A stretch of DNA of 64,000 bases from Veillonella agrestimuris (GCF_943193065.1 NZ_CALPCS010000004.1:1-64000), one strand, 5' to 3'. Positions 35,984-47,248 are shown, counted from the stretch's first letter. Notes: generated by a model from the sequence alone, not told the origin. A program made the numbers and translations.

Positions 35984-38026
35984 ATGAAAGAAGAGTTACT
36001 ATCTATAAAAGGCATAGGTCCGGGACGAGAAAAACAATTACATAAGTTAGGTATTACATCGGTATCCCATTTATTAACTTATTTTCCTCGTTCTTATGAA
36101 GATAGACGAAATATATATACCATAAAAGAATTAGACAATGGAATGACTGGTGGCGTTGTGGGCACTGTTGTAGCTGTTCAAGAAAAGCGGCCTAGACCGC
36201 GTTTATCTATTTTAGAAATTACCATTGCTGACAATAGCGGGGCTATGAAAATTGTTCTGTTTAATCAAGGGTATAAAAAGAATTTTTATAAAAAAGGGCA
36301 GCGCTTGTATGCCTATGGTAAGGCTGATATCCAATATGGCATGATGCAAATGAATACGCCACAAATTGAAAATCTAGGACCTGATGCGTTACCAGATACA
36401 GGCATTGTACCTATTTACTCTTTAGTGGATGGAGTCAGTCAGTTTGTAGTACGATCCTCAGTACGAAATTGGTTTGCTACTAATGGAGTCCTTCCCGAAG
36501 TATTGCCACCAGAACTTATTAATCAAGACGGTTGGATGAGTCGATATGATGCTTTTAAAGCGATGCATTTCCCAGATAGTAGTAATCGTTATGAGGAAGC
36601 GCGCTATCAATTGGCTTATGAAGAGCTGTTTATTATGCAAGCAGGATTAGCTCTATTACGCAATAAGGAACAAGTGCATGCAGGACCTAAAATGGAACCT
36701 GACGGGAAGTTGATGAAGTCCTTAGAGGAAGCATTGCCATTTGCACTAACTGGAGACCAAAGACGTGCATTAGAAGAAATATCTCGAGATATGCAAGACG
36801 AACGGCCTATGCAACGACTATTGCAAGGCGATGTAGGTGCAGGTAAAACTGTGGTAGCTGCATTGAGCTTGGTGAAAGCCATAGAAAATGGCTATCAATC
36901 TGCCATTATGGCACCTACTGAGATTTTAGCGTCTCAACATTATGAAGGCATTAAAGAGATGTGTAAACATTTGCCTATTCATATAGAACTGCTCACAGGC
37001 GCTACGACAAAGAAAGAAAAAGAACGTATCTATGAAGAACTTGCTAGTGGTGACATCCATATGATCATTGGTACACACTCTCTCATTCAAGATAAAGTGG
37101 ATTTTCATAATTTGGGACTTGTCGTTATTGATGAACAACATCGTTTTGGCGTTGAACAGAGAGCGGCTTTACAAAGAAAAGGCAAGTATCCTCATGTTCT
37201 CATTATGACTGCTACACCTATTCCAAGGACGATGACTTTATCTGTTTATGGTGATTTAGCAGTGTCTTTAATTAAAGAAATGCCACCAGGTAGAAAACCT
37301 GTTAAAACATATGTAGTAGATAGCTCTTATAAAGAGCGATTGCGAGCTTTCTTTCAAAAGGAAATGGAGGCAGGTCATCAAATTTATGTGGTATGCCCTT
37401 TAGTGGAAGAATCAGAAAAACTTGATTTGCAAGCGGCGGAAGAAGTTTATATAGAACTAAAAGAGTATTTTTACAAAACCTTTGAAGTAGGATTAGTTCA
37501 TGGGCGAATGAATAGTCAAGAAAAAGAAGAGGTTATGGAGCGTTTTAACAATGGTGATATTCATTTATTAGTATCTACTACTGTTATTGAAGTTGGTGTT
37601 AATGTGCCGAATGCAACGATTATGTGCGTAGAAGGGGCCGAGCGATTTGGGTTATCTCAATTGCACCAATTGCGAGGGCGCGTTGGTCGTGGCGACGCTC
37701 AAGCGTATTGTGTCCTCATTAGTGATTCGAAAAATGATATAAGTCAAGAACGATTGAAATTAATGGAGGCTACTCACGATGGATTTGAGCTAGCAGAGCA
37801 AGAGCTTTTACTAAGAGGCTCTGGACAACTCTTTGGATTGGCCCAATCGGGTTTACCTGATTTACGCGTAGCTAATATTATTAAAGATATTGAAATTCTC
37901 GTCAACGCTAGAGAGGATGTATTGCAATATATAGGTGAGAGGGGCATTGAAAATCTAGAAAAACATATGAAGCCAGAACTGGAAAAAAGATTTGGTGAAA
38001 AATTCTTAAGAATATTGTATAATTAA
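35984..38026 (+). CDS. recG: ATP-dependent DNA helicase RecG
   Basis: Branch-migrating helicase acting at stalled forks and recombination intermediates. 680 residues: N-terminal wedge/OB domain (about 1-220), helicase domain 1 with GDVGAGKT (Lys288), DEQH box, then domain 2 with the ERFGLSQLHQLRGRVGRG motif and the C-terminal motif region. The start at 35984 has AAGAGG upstream; the upstream ATG at 35954 lacks a site. Confidence 0.96.
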   Translation: MKEELLSIKGIGPGREKQLHKLGITSVSHLLTYFPRSYEDRRNIYTIKELDNGMTGGVVGTVVAVQEKRPRPRLSILEITIADNSGAMKIVLFNQGYKKNFYKKGQRLYAYGKADIQYGMMQMNTPQIENLGPDALPDTGIVPIYSLVDGVSQFVVRSSVRNWFATNGVLPEVLPPELINQDGWMSRYDAFKAMHFPDSSNRYEEARYQLAYEELFIMQAGLALLRNKEQVHAGPKMEPDGKLMKSLEEALPFALTGDQRRALEEISRDMQDERPMQRLLQGDVGAGKTVVAALSLVKAIENGYQSAIMAPTEILASQHYEGIKEMCKHLPIHIELLTGATTKKEKERIYEELASGDIHMIIGTHSLIQDKVDFHNLGLVVIDEQHRFGVEQRAALQRKGKYPHVLIMTATPIPRTMTLSVYGDLAVSLIKEMPPGRKPVKTYVVDSSYKERLRAFFQKEMEAGHQIYVVCPLVEESEKLDLQAAEEVYIELKEYFYKTFEVGLVHGRMNSQEKEEVMERFNNGDIHLLVSTTVIEVGVNVPNATIMCVEGAERFGLSQLHQLRGRVGRGDAQAYCVLISDSKNDISQERLKLMEATHDGFELAEQELLLRGSGQLFGLAQSGLPDLRVANIIKDIEILVNAREDVLQYIGERGIENLEKHMKPELEKRFGEKFLRILYN

Positions 38027-38061
38027 GTGGTAAGGCTAATAAATATATAAGTGCAGATAAT

Positions 38062-38082
38062 GCTAGATTTTATCTAGCTTTT
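38062..38082 (+). terminator. possible recG terminator
   Basis: GCTAGAT and ATCTAGC pair around TTT, followed by TTTT. An outer AAGTG/CACTT pair may extend the stem. Confidence 0.6.
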
Positions 38083-38085
38083 CAC

Positions 38086-38114
38086 TTGTATATAATGGTC
38101 GATTCTCGTATAAT
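38086..38114 (+). promoter_or_regulatory. sigma-70 promoter of the tautomerase gene
   Basis: TTGTAT, 17-base spacer, perfect TATAAT. Confidence 0.75.
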
Positions 38115-38152
38115 AGAAAAAACATTTATTTCAAATCTATGGAGGTGCTCTT

Positions 38153-38338
38153 ATGCCACTTATTCACGTTGAACTTGTTGAAGGTCGTACTAAAGAACAA
38201 AAGAAACAATTAGGCGAAGCTATTACTAAAGCAACTGTGGACATCGTTAATGTTCCTGCAGAGGCAGTTAAAATCATTTTTGTAGATATGAAAAAAGATG
38301 ATTATATGGAAGGCGGCGTTTTGCGGTCTGAGCGCTAA
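38153..38338 (+). CDS. 4-oxalocrotonate tautomerase family protein
   Basis: 61-residue small tautomerase. After removal of Met the N-terminus is Pro1 (PLIHVELVEGRT), the catalytic base of the 4-OT family; the length and the basic residue near position 11 (Arg12 counted with Met) fit. Free-standing 4-OT proteins in Firmicutes mostly have unknown substrates. ATG 38153 follows GGAGGTGC. It is a single-gene unit between its own promoter and terminator. Confidence 0.88.
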   Translation: MPLIHVELVEGRTKEQKKQLGEAITKATVDIVNVPAEAVKIIFVDMKKDDYMEGGVLRSER

Positions 38339-38344
38339 TTTGAG

Positions 38345-39878
<1,534 letters not shown>

Positions 39879-39893
39879 TAATGGAGTTATATT

Positions 39894-40616
39894 TTGAATA
39901 AACGTATTTCAGTATTATCGATTCCTATCGATTGTGTAACGATGCAAGAAGCAATTGATAGAATTATAAACTTTACAAAAGAACCGGGCCTACATATTGT
40001 AGCTACGGCAAATGCTGAAATGGTTATGTTAGCTAATCAAAATCCCATATTGCATGGGATTTTGAATTCTGCTAGTTTAGTCATTCCTGATGGAGCTGGT
40101 ATTTTGTGGGCTGCAGAAAAACAAGGTGAAACTGTGCCTGAGCGAGTGGCAGGAGTAGATATTACTAAAGAGCTCTTCCGCGTGGCAGGTAAAGAAAAGC
40201 TCCCTATTTATTGTCTAGGTGCGGCTCCTGGAGTGGCGCAACAAGCAGTAGATAATTTACAAGCCTTAGTGGGGCCTGTTCCCATTGCCGGTGTTCATGA
40301 TGGATTCTTTGATAAAGAAGAAGAATTGAATATTATCAATGAAATTAAAGAATCTAAGGCTAAATTAGTATTTGTTGCATTGGGTGTGCCGAAACAAGAA
40401 GAATGGATTTCAGAACATTTAGCTTCTCTAGACGGCGTTGTCGCTATGGGCGTGGGAGGATCCTTTGATGTATTGGCTGGAAATATTCCAAGAGCCCCAA
40501 AATGGATGCAACGAAATCGCTTAGAATGGTTATATCGCTTATATCTTGAACCTCAACGGATAGGGCGGATGCTTGCTATTCCTAAGTTTATGTGGACAGT
40601 CATTAGAAAGAAATAG
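39894..40616 (+). CDS. WecG/TagA-family glycosyltransferase
   Basis: GT26-family enzyme, 240 residues, which transfers an N-acetylmannosamine-type sugar onto a lipid-linked acceptor in surface polymer synthesis. Seen: TANAEMVMLANQNP, the catalytic-site IPDGAGILWAAE, and the late VGGSFDVLAGNIPRAPKWMQ. The TTG start at 39894 has GGAG seven bases upstream. It forms a run with psd, pssA and a GT2 enzyme, so its product is likely an envelope polymer; the acceptor is unknown. Confidence 0.87.
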   Translation: MNKRISVLSIPIDCVTMQEAIDRIINFTKEPGLHIVATANAEMVMLANQNPILHGILNSASLVIPDGAGILWAAEKQGETVPERVAGVDITKELFRVAGKEKLPIYCLGAAPGVAQQAVDNLQALVGPVPIAGVHDGFFDKEEELNIINEIKESKAKLVFVALGVPKQEEWISEHLASLDGVVAMGVGGSFDVLAGNIPRAPKWMQRNRLEWLYRLYLEPQRIGRMLAIPKFMWTVIRKK

Positions 40617-40626
40617 GAGAAAGAAC

Positions 40627-41268
40627 GTGCCTACAGGTCCAATTATTAAAGAAGGTTTTCCCCTTATCGGAGCTATGTTGCTACTGGCAGTGGGAATGGC
40701 TTATTTTGGATATTATAGTATTGCAATTATTTTCTTTATTTTGGCTTTATTTTTTGCAAACTTTTTTAGAAATCCAAAACGAGTGATTCCTACTGATGCA
40801 GATGCTATCTTATCGCCAGCAGATGGAAAGGTAATGGAAATTGCTAATGTCTATGAAAATCTATATTTGCATCGGGAATGTAAAAAAGTAACTATCTTTT
40901 TATCTGTTTTCGATGTGCATGCTAATAGAGCTCCTATTGATGGTAAAATTACATATCGTCAATATACAATGGGACGCTTTTTGCCTGCTTTCAAAGAAGA
41001 AGTAGGATTTGAAAATGAACGTCATACCATATGTATTGAAAATGAAAAAACAGAAGTGCTAGTTACACAAATTGCTGGTTTATTAGCGCGGCGTATTGTT
41101 TCTTGGACAGATCTTGATAGTCAATTGGAGAGAGGTCAATTATATGGTATGATTAAATTTGGTTCATGTACGGAAATTTACATGGATAAAGATGTCGAAA
41201 TATGTATTGAAAAAGGCCAACATGTGACTGCTGGAGATACAATTATTGGGAGGCTAAGTCATGAATAA
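40627..41268 (+). CDS. psd: phosphatidylserine decarboxylase proenzyme
   Basis: Makes phosphatidylethanolamine from phosphatidylserine. 213 residues, the short Psd form, with two N-terminal hydrophobic segments (about 12-45), the LSPADGKV segment and DVHANRAPIDG. Self-cleavage to form the pyruvoyl cofactor is expected at Gly179-Ser180 in KFGSCTE. GTG 40627 has AGGAG at 40615-40619. It overlaps pssA by eight bases, as expected for the two consecutive steps. Confidence 0.94.
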   Translation: MPTGPIIKEGFPLIGAMLLLAVGMAYFGYYSIAIIFFILALFFANFFRNPKRVIPTDADAILSPADGKVMEIANVYENLYLHRECKKVTIFLSVFDVHANRAPIDGKITYRQYTMGRFLPAFKEEVGFENERHTICIENEKTEVLVTQIAGLLARRIVSWTDLDSQLERGQLYGMIKFGSCTEIYMDKDVEICIEKGQHVTAGDTIIGRLSHE

Positions 41269-41932
41269 ATCCATACTTCCAAATTTATTTACTACTGCAA
41301 ATTTGGCATTTGGTGTTATTGGTATTACCTTGTCGGCTATGGGGAATACATGGGCAGCAGCTATTTGTGTTCTTTTATCTCTTGTAGCTGATGCGTTAGA
41401 TGGACGGGTAGCAAGAGCATTGGGTGTGGCAGGACCGATGGGGAGAGAATTAGACTCTCTATCTGATGTTGTTGGTTTTGGTGTAGCTCCTGCGTATATG
41501 ATATATATGAGTGATTTACAAGGCCTCGGTTGGTTAGGTTATATACCATTAATTCTGTTTGCTGTGTTAGGTGCTTTTAGATTGGCGCGCTTCAATATTA
41601 AAACAGAAGAAGTACATGGCTATTTTGAAGGGCTTCCTATTCCAGCGGCTGGTTGCTTGTTGGCTACTTATGTGTTGAGTGCTGTGCAGGCTCCGCAATT
41701 GGTTGTCTTTTTGGCAATGATTGTGATTGCTGTTCTTATGGTAAGTCAAGCTAAATATCCTGATTTCAAAGGTAAAGGGGCTATTTATGTGAATTATTTA
41801 GCTATCGCTTTAGCCGTATTGGGAGCATTGGCTATCGTTATTTATGATTATCATACATGGGCACTGGCTATTTTTATTGCTTATGTATTATTTGGCGCGA
41901 TTAATTCCGCTATGAATATATTTCGCAAATAA
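41261..41932 (+). CDS. pssA: CDP-diacylglycerol-serine O-phosphatidyltransferase
   Basis: Makes phosphatidylserine from CDP-diacylglycerol and serine. 223-residue membrane protein with about seven spans and the CDP-alcohol phosphotransferase motif DG..AR........G...D...D, seen as DALDGRVARALGVAGPMG followed by RELDSLSD. ATG 41261 lies inside the end of psd. The product is the substrate of Psd. Confidence 0.95.
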   Translation: MNKSILPNLFTTANLAFGVIGITLSAMGNTWAAAICVLLSLVADALDGRVARALGVAGPMGRELDSLSDVVGFGVAPAYMIYMSDLQGLGWLGYIPLILFAVLGAFRLARFNIKTEEVHGYFEGLPIPAAGCLLATYVLSAVQAPQLVVFLAMIVIAVLMVSQAKYPDFKGKGAIYVNYLAIALAVLGALAIVIYDYHTWALAIFIAYVLFGAINSAMNIFRK

Positions 41933-41952
41933 GTGTTTTGGAGGCATACTTT

Positions 41953-43215
41953 ATGGATTACCTACTGGATCTACTACTGATTCCGATGCAGGTAATAATC
42001 GTAATTTATACGATTTATTATTTTATCCTCGCCGTTGCCGGCATGTGGCGTTCTAGAGTTCATAAAAACTATATCCCAAAAAACTCTTTTGCTATCGTTA
42101 TCTGCGCTCATAATGAAGAGTTAGTAGTGGGAGAACTCGTAAAAAATTTAAAAGACTTAGACTATCCAAATGAGTTATACGATATATTTGTAGTGGCTGA
42201 TAATTGCACTGATAATACAGCAGCTGTTGCTGAAGCAGCAGGTGCTAATGTGCATGTGCGATTTAATAAAGAAGAAGTAGGAAAAGGCTACGCTATGGGA
42301 TGGATGTTCAACCGCATCGAACAGATGGATCGAAACTATGATGCCTACCTTGTATTTGATGCCGACAATTTAGTACATCCTCAATTTATGTTGGAAATGA
42401 ACGACCATCTGGAAAAAGGAGAAGTTGTTATTCAAGGTTATTTGAATTCAAAGAATCCTACAGACTCTTGGGTAGCAGGTACTTTCTCGATTGCCTTTTG
42501 GATGGTCAACCATATGTGGCATTTAGCAAAATATCGCATTGGTTTGTCTACTGCGTTAGGTGGTACGGGTATGTGTATTCGTACAGACATTATTAAAACT
42601 TATGGTTGGAGTTGTACTAGTCTTACAGAAGATTTAGAATTTTCCATGAAGCTCTTAACCCACGGTATTCGTACTTGTTGGGCCCATGATGCCATCGTAT
42701 ATGATGAGAAAGTAACGACTTTAATGGCTTCTTGTAAACAGCGATTACGCTGGGCACAAGGTCAATTTGATTGTGCTGGTCGATATATTCCTAAATTATT
42801 CGCTATAGGCATTAAAGAAGGGAATCTTATGATCTTGGACGGTATTTTCCAAGTGACACAGCCATATTTTTTATTGCTTACTACCATTTATTTAGTATTT
42901 TCCTATATTAATGCGTTTATACCGATTTATACGAATATTTTATATCAAATTCTACCTATGTCGGTATGGACTGTCATTGGTGTAGGTCAATATTTATTCC
43001 CTCTTATAGTATTGCTTAAAATAAAAGTGCCTCCTAAAGTGTGGTTCTATTATTTTTTATATCCACTTTTTGTATATACATGGGTACCTGTCAATGTATT
43101 GGGCTTCTTTAGACGCCATAATAAAGTGTGGTCTCATACGCAGCATACACGGGCAGTGGGGCTTAATGATGTAAAATTAACGCGTATGGGTAATATGAAT
43201 AAATCTAAAAAATAG
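41953..43215 (+). CDS. membrane GT2 glycosyltransferase
   Basis: Processive-type glycosyltransferase family 2 protein, 420 residues. N-terminal span about 10-30, then the catalytic domain with VICAHNEE, FDADNLVHPQ (the DxD-type site), TEDLEF and QRLRWAQGQF (QxxRW), followed by three or four C-terminal spans. Related enzymes polymerise or transfer N-acetylglucosamine or glucose. ATG 41953 uses TTGGAGG; the in-frame TTG at 41938 would overlap that site. The exact sugar is unknown. Confidence 0.88.
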   Translation: MDYLLDLLLIPMQVIIVIYTIYYFILAVAGMWRSRVHKNYIPKNSFAIVICAHNEELVVGELVKNLKDLDYPNELYDIFVVADNCTDNTAAVAEAAGANVHVRFNKEEVGKGYAMGWMFNRIEQMDRNYDAYLVFDADNLVHPQFMLEMNDHLEKGEVVIQGYLNSKNPTDSWVAGTFSIAFWMVNHMWHLAKYRIGLSTALGGTGMCIRTDIIKTYGWSCTSLTEDLEFSMKLLTHGIRTCWAHDAIVYDEKVTTLMASCKQRLRWAQGQFDCAGRYIPKLFAIGIKEGNLMILDGIFQVTQPYFLLLTTIYLVFSYINAFIPIYTNILYQILPMSVWTVIGVGQYLFPLIVLLKIKVPPKVWFYYFLYPLFVYTWVPVNVLGFFRRHNKVWSHTQHTRAVGLNDVKLTRMGNMNKSKK

Positions 43216-43223
43216 GAGAATAT

Positions 43224-43985
43224 ATGCATATTTTGATGTGTAATGATGATGGTATTTTAGCTCCTGGATTGCGTCGATTGGCGGATTATTTGAGTCAGTT
43301 TCATCGTATTACAGTTGTGGCGCCAGCTACAGAACAGAGTGCCAAGTCTCATGCGTTGACTACTGAAAATCCTTTGAAATTAGATGCTTTCAGCGAAGAT
43401 ACTAGTAATCCACGGCTCTATGCGTTAACGGGAACACCAGCAGATTGTATGAAATTTGCTCTCAGTTATCTCTTAGTAGATGATATGCCCGATATGGTTG
43501 TATCCGGTATTAACCATGGATTTAATTTAGGTTCTGATGTATTGTATTCCGGTACAGTATCGGCTGCTATGGAAAGCTGTTTCTTTGGTATTCCGGGGTT
43601 AGCGTTATCGGTAGAACGATATAGTGATACAAGAGGGAATGAAATGCATCCTTTTATTGGTGATTTGATTCATACTATATTTGAAAAACATCAATTTTCA
43701 GGACTGCTCAATGTCAATTTCCCAAAAGATGGTTTGTGTGACTGGGAGCACTTTAAAATTGTGCGCCAAGGGTTACAGACCTATAGCAATATTATCGATG
43801 CTCGAGTTAATTCCAGAGGGCAAGATTATTATTGGTTAGCCGGTAATTTGGATCATGGCAAAGAAGCCTTTCCTACAGATGTAGAATATGCTAGAAAAGG
43901 TTATATTACAGGCGTAACATTGACATGGAAACAACAAAATGATGAAGATATGGAAACCTTAGAAAATATTTTGAAAGAAAGTTAG
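43224..43985 (+). CDS. surE: 5'/3'-nucleotidase SurE
   Basis: Metal-dependent nucleoside monophosphatase, 253 residues, family length. The N-terminal CNDDGILAPG with Asp8-Asp9 binds the metal, and SGINHGFNLGSDVLYSGTVSAA is the family signature. ATG 43224 follows AGGAG, nine bases after the glycosyltransferase stop, so it probably ends that operon. Confidence 0.95.
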   Translation: MHILMCNDDGILAPGLRRLADYLSQFHRITVVAPATEQSAKSHALTTENPLKLDAFSEDTSNPRLYALTGTPADCMKFALSYLLVDDMPDMVVSGINHGFNLGSDVLYSGTVSAAMESCFFGIPGLALSVERYSDTRGNEMHPFIGDLIHTIFEKHQFSGLLNVNFPKDGLCDWEHFKIVRQGLQTYSNIIDARVNSRGQDYYWLAGNLDHGKEAFPTDVEYARKGYITGVTLTWKQQNDEDMETLENILKES

Positions 43986-43994
43986 TTTTTAAGG

Positions 43995-44023
43995 TTGACA
44001 TAGATGGAGCATTCCTATATAAT
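43995..44023 (+). promoter_or_regulatory. consensus promoter of tRNA-Leu
   Basis: Perfect TTGACA, 17-base spacer, perfect TATAAT, 17 bases before the tRNA. Confidence 0.92.
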
Positions 44024-44040
44024 CAAGAATGTTCCGAGAT

Positions 44041-44124
44041 GCCGGAGTGGCGGAATGGCAGACGCACTTGACTCAAAATCAAGCGGGTAACACCGTGTGG
44101 GTTCAAGTCCCACCTCCGGCACCA
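44041..44124 (+). tRNA. tRNA-Leu (anticodon CAA)
   Basis: Acceptor stem GCCGGAG pairs with CTCCGGC, followed by discriminator A and an encoded CCA. The anticodon stem CTTGA/TCAAG encloses loop CTCAAAA with anticodon CAA (reads UUG). The long variable arm and the T-arm GTGGGTTCAAGTCCCAC are present, as expected for a class II leucine tRNA. Confidence 0.96.
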
Positions 44125-44127
44125 ACT

Positions 44128-44166
44128 AAAGGTGATAAGATTTCAATCTTATCACCTTTTCTTTTT
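44128..44166 (+). terminator. tRNA-Leu terminator
   Basis: A 15-bp perfect stem (44128-44142 with 44145-44159) and then TTCTTTTT. Confidence 0.93.
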
Positions 44167-44259
44167 GTATAAAAGTAGGTTTATGATAGATAGGGAACAA
44201 TGCAATTTTGGACATAATTTTGTATAATAATAAGATAAGTTATATATGTGAGGCATGGT

Positions 44260-44628
44260 ATGAAATTAGGTATAGATATTATTGAAATATGCCGCATTGA
44301 AAAGGCTATCCAAAAATCAGAGCGTTTTCTTAAACGAGTATATACGGAACGAGAAATTCAATATTGTGAGAACAAAGGGATTAATCGCTTTCATTCTTAC
44401 GCTGGCATTTATGCCGCTAAAGAAGCCATATTAAAGGCCTTAGGAACGGGATTAAGAGAGGGGTCGTGGCAAGATCTAGAGATTAGTCACGATGAACTAG
44501 GTGTGCCTATCGTTACATTGAGCGGTGTATTTGCAGATAAAATACGAAGCATGAACTTAAGAGATGTTATTATTTCTATTAGTCATTGTAAAGAATATGC
44601 TATGAGTACGGCTATTATAAAGGAGTAA
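44260..44628 (+). CDS. acpS: holo-[acyl-carrier-protein] synthase
   Basis: Transfers 4'-phosphopantetheine from CoA to acyl carrier protein. 122 residues; family motifs GIDIIEI (Asp6) at the N-terminus and YAAKEAILKALGTG (metal-binding Glu). ATG 44260 with GAGG six bases upstream is preferred over the in-frame GTG at 44248. The following nnr gene begins four bases after the stop, a pairing common in bacteria. Confidence 0.95.
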   Translation: MKLGIDIIEICRIEKAIQKSERFLKRVYTEREIQYCENKGINRFHSYAGIYAAKEAILKALGTGLREGSWQDLEISHDELGVPIVTLSGVFADKIRSMNLRDVIISISHCKEYAMSTAIIKE

Positions 44629-44632
44629 TACT

Positions 44633-46222
44633 ATGTATGCATTAACTCGAGAATTAGCTCGCTATATAGATGAATACGTACCTCGCTATTTTAAAATGCC
44701 CTTATCATTACTCATGGAAAATGCAGGACGGGGTGTAGCTGAAACAATTTATCAATTTGAGCAAGCCGCTATATGCGAAGGTCCATTGGAAAAGTTTGTC
44801 CTCTTTCTTTGTGGGGTTGGCAATAATGGTGCAGATGGGTTAGTGGCTGCAAGGCACCTAAAAGAACAAGGTATTCCCGTTAAAATTCTTATCGTTGGCC
44901 ATGAAATAAATGGGACTCCTTTATTTCGAGAGCAATTAGATATTATTAAGGCCTTAGGGATTGATACGGAAAGCCTAGATTCTTTCTTTGATTGGTCGCA
45001 AGTTGCTGTCCTGGTGGAGGCTTTAGTAGGCACTGGTTTTGTAGGAACTATGCGTAAAGAGTTGGGACTAATATTGCACAAAATTGATATAGAACGGACA
45101 CAATATGGTTTTCCTCTCTGGGCTATTGATGTACCCGCTGGTACAGATGCAACAAATGGATACATATCAGACTATACATTATCCTATGATGGAACCGTTA
45201 CTTTTGGAGCCATTAAAACAGGATTACTACTCTATCCTGGAAAAGAACGGGCTGGCACAGTGGTGGTAGCGCCCCTTGGTATACCGTGGTACGAACTATT
45301 TACCGCGGATCATGACAATTCTATCGGTAGAACGACATATATTACATTAGATAAAGAATTGGTAGAGCCTATCATTCATTATCGATCTGCCGTAGCTCAT
45401 AAAGGGATTAATGGAAGTATACTCGTTGTTGGAGGCTCTACCTCTATGGTAGGAGCACCGATTATTAGTGGCAATGCTGCTGTTCGAAGTGGTGCTGGCA
45501 AAGTATCTCTGGCCGTACCTCAGTCGATACAGACTATCGTACAAAGCAAGATTTTACCAGAAGTCATGGTCAATGCTTTTACGAACGATGATATAAGTTA
45601 TAATTCTATTGATTATAATTGCTTTGATGTACTTGCTATTGGACCTGGGTTAGGCCGGACCACTGAAGTTAATATTTTAGTTGATACTCTATTAACTCAG
45701 TTTAGAGGTCCTAAAGTTATTGATGCAGATGCTTTATTTGCTTTAGGAACTATTGGAGAAGTTCATACATTAGAAGATGGATCAATTCGCTACGATGGCA
45801 CTAGACAGTTTGAGCATTCTATTATGACTCCTCATGTAGGTGAATTTGGACGTCTTATAGGAAAATCTACATCCTTTGTGGCACGTCATTATTTAGACTT
45901 AGCAATTCAATTTAGTGTGGCACATGATGTAATTCTTGTACTGAAAGGTATTCCTACATTGGTAGCTATGCCAACTGGTTATGTATATATCAATACATTA
46001 GGTAATGCTGGTATGGGGGCTGGTGGCATGGGCGATGCTTTAACAGGTATTATTGGCGCATTGATTGGACAAGGATACTCTCTACAAGACAGTGCTTTGT
46101 TAGGTGTTTATTTGCATAGTAGAAGTGCAGACATATTAAGAGAAGAAAAAGAGTGGGGCTACACCCCAAGTGAAGTAGCTGCTCATGTAGGTGTTGTTAT
46201 CAAAGAATTATTAGAAGGGTAA
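44633..46222 (+). CDS. nnr: bifunctional NAD(P)H-hydrate epimerase / dehydratase
   Basis: Repairs damaged NAD(P)H hydrates. 529 residues: the N-terminal YjeF epimerase domain (about 1-225, LLMENAGRGVAE, GVGNNGADGLVAARHL) and a C-terminal ribokinase-like ADP-dependent dehydratase (about 240-525, NTLGNAGMGAGGMGDALTG). ATG 44633 follows AAGGAG. It shares the operon with acpS and precedes the lipoprotein gene by three bases. Confidence 0.95.
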   Translation: MYALTRELARYIDEYVPRYFKMPLSLLMENAGRGVAETIYQFEQAAICEGPLEKFVLFLCGVGNNGADGLVAARHLKEQGIPVKILIVGHEINGTPLFREQLDIIKALGIDTESLDSFFDWSQVAVLVEALVGTGFVGTMRKELGLILHKIDIERTQYGFPLWAIDVPAGTDATNGYISDYTLSYDGTVTFGAIKTGLLLYPGKERAGTVVVAPLGIPWYELFTADHDNSIGRTTYITLDKELVEPIIHYRSAVAHKGINGSILVVGGSTSMVGAPIISGNAAVRSGAGKVSLAVPQSIQTIVQSKILPEVMVNAFTNDDISYNSIDYNCFDVLAIGPGLGRTTEVNILVDTLLTQFRGPKVIDADALFALGTIGEVHTLEDGSIRYDGTRQFEHSIMTPHVGEFGRLIGKSTSFVARHYLDLAIQFSVAHDVILVLKGIPTLVAMPTGYVYINTLGNAGMGAGGMGDALTGIIGALIGQGYSLQDSALLGVYLHSRSADILREEKEWGYTPSEVAAHVGVVIKELLEG

Positions 46223-46225
46223 ATT

Positions 46226-47149
46226 ATGAAGGATATGCGGCGAATTATTCTATTTTTGCTAGCTTTATGTATTCCACTCCTAGTCTTAGTTGGTTGTGGC
46301 ATTACAAATCTTCCAACGACGCAAGTTGGAGGGGCTTATTCTATTGAAACAAAACAAACGACACCAGAAGGCAGAGTAGATATCTATATGCTCGATATTG
46401 GTCAAGGTGATGCAACGGTTATTAAAGTAGGCGATGAATATAGTATGATTGATACTGGTGATATTGAACATCGTGATACAATTGTGAGTCAATTAAAAAA
46501 TATGGGGGTTAAGAAATTAAAGCACTTAATTATCACCCATCCCCATGGTGATCATATGGGTGGTTTCTTAGCTATTACCAAGGCCATGCCTATTGAGCAT
46601 ATTTATGATAATGGTATTAATGTAGATAATAATATGTATAAAACCTATGAACGGTGGATTGAGAAAAATAAAATCAATCGAAAAGTGTTGAAAAAAGGTG
46701 ATGTTATAGATTTTGGGCATGGGGCAGTTTGGGTTGTATATGCTCCTTGGGATAAGGTACTTACAGATGAAAAAGGAGAACCTGATTTAAATAATAACTC
46801 CATTGTAGGTAAATTTATTTTCGGTAAATTTTCCATGTTGTTCACCGGTGATGCAGAACGAGAAGCGGAAGAGCGACTCACAAAAGAGCAAAATAGTAAG
46901 CTTTTCTCTCGCGTACTCAAAGTAGGTCACCATGGATCAAGGACGAGTAGTACTGAAGATTTTATTAAGTCTGTAAAGCCAGAAAGTGCATTGATCTCGT
47001 CAGGCCTCTATAATGACTATGGCCACCCGCATGACGTAACATTGCGTCGTTTGCGAGACCATAATGTTGGTATATATCGTACTGATACGATGGGCCGAAT
47101 TCATATTAGTACAGATGGTAATGAATGGCAAATTTCAACAGAGAGATAA
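46226..47149 (+). CDS. ComEC-like metallo-beta-lactamase lipoprotein
   Basis: 307 residues. The N-terminus is a lipoprotein signal (hydrophobic 5-22, lipobox LVGC with Cys24), so the protein should be exported and lipid-anchored. The rest is a metallo-beta-lactamase fold with YMLDIGQGDATVI, the metal motif THPHGDHMGG and late VGHHGSRTSS, matching the stand-alone form of the ComEC/Rec2 C-terminal domain. In ComEC this domain is thought to degrade the non-transforming DNA strand. A role in DNA or phosphodiester breakdown outside the inner membrane is inference. Confidence 0.85.
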   Translation: MKDMRRIILFLLALCIPLLVLVGCGITNLPTTQVGGAYSIETKQTTPEGRVDIYMLDIGQGDATVIKVGDEYSMIDTGDIEHRDTIVSQLKNMGVKKLKHLIITHPHGDHMGGFLAITKAMPIEHIYDNGINVDNNMYKTYERWIEKNKINRKVLKKGDVIDFGHGAVWVVYAPWDKVLTDEKGEPDLNNNSIVGKFIFGKFSMLFTGDAEREAEERLTKEQNSKLFSRVLKVGHHGSRTSSTEDFIKSVKPESALISSGLYNDYGHPHDVTLRRLRDHNVGIYRTDTMGRIHISTDGNEWQISTER

Positions 47150-47248
47150 TGTATATGTCTAATCCGTATACCTATCTTCATTTTTGTATGAAATAATGGA
47201 TTTATAATTTGTTATTGGTTTATACTAGATTAATAGGATAATACTTAA

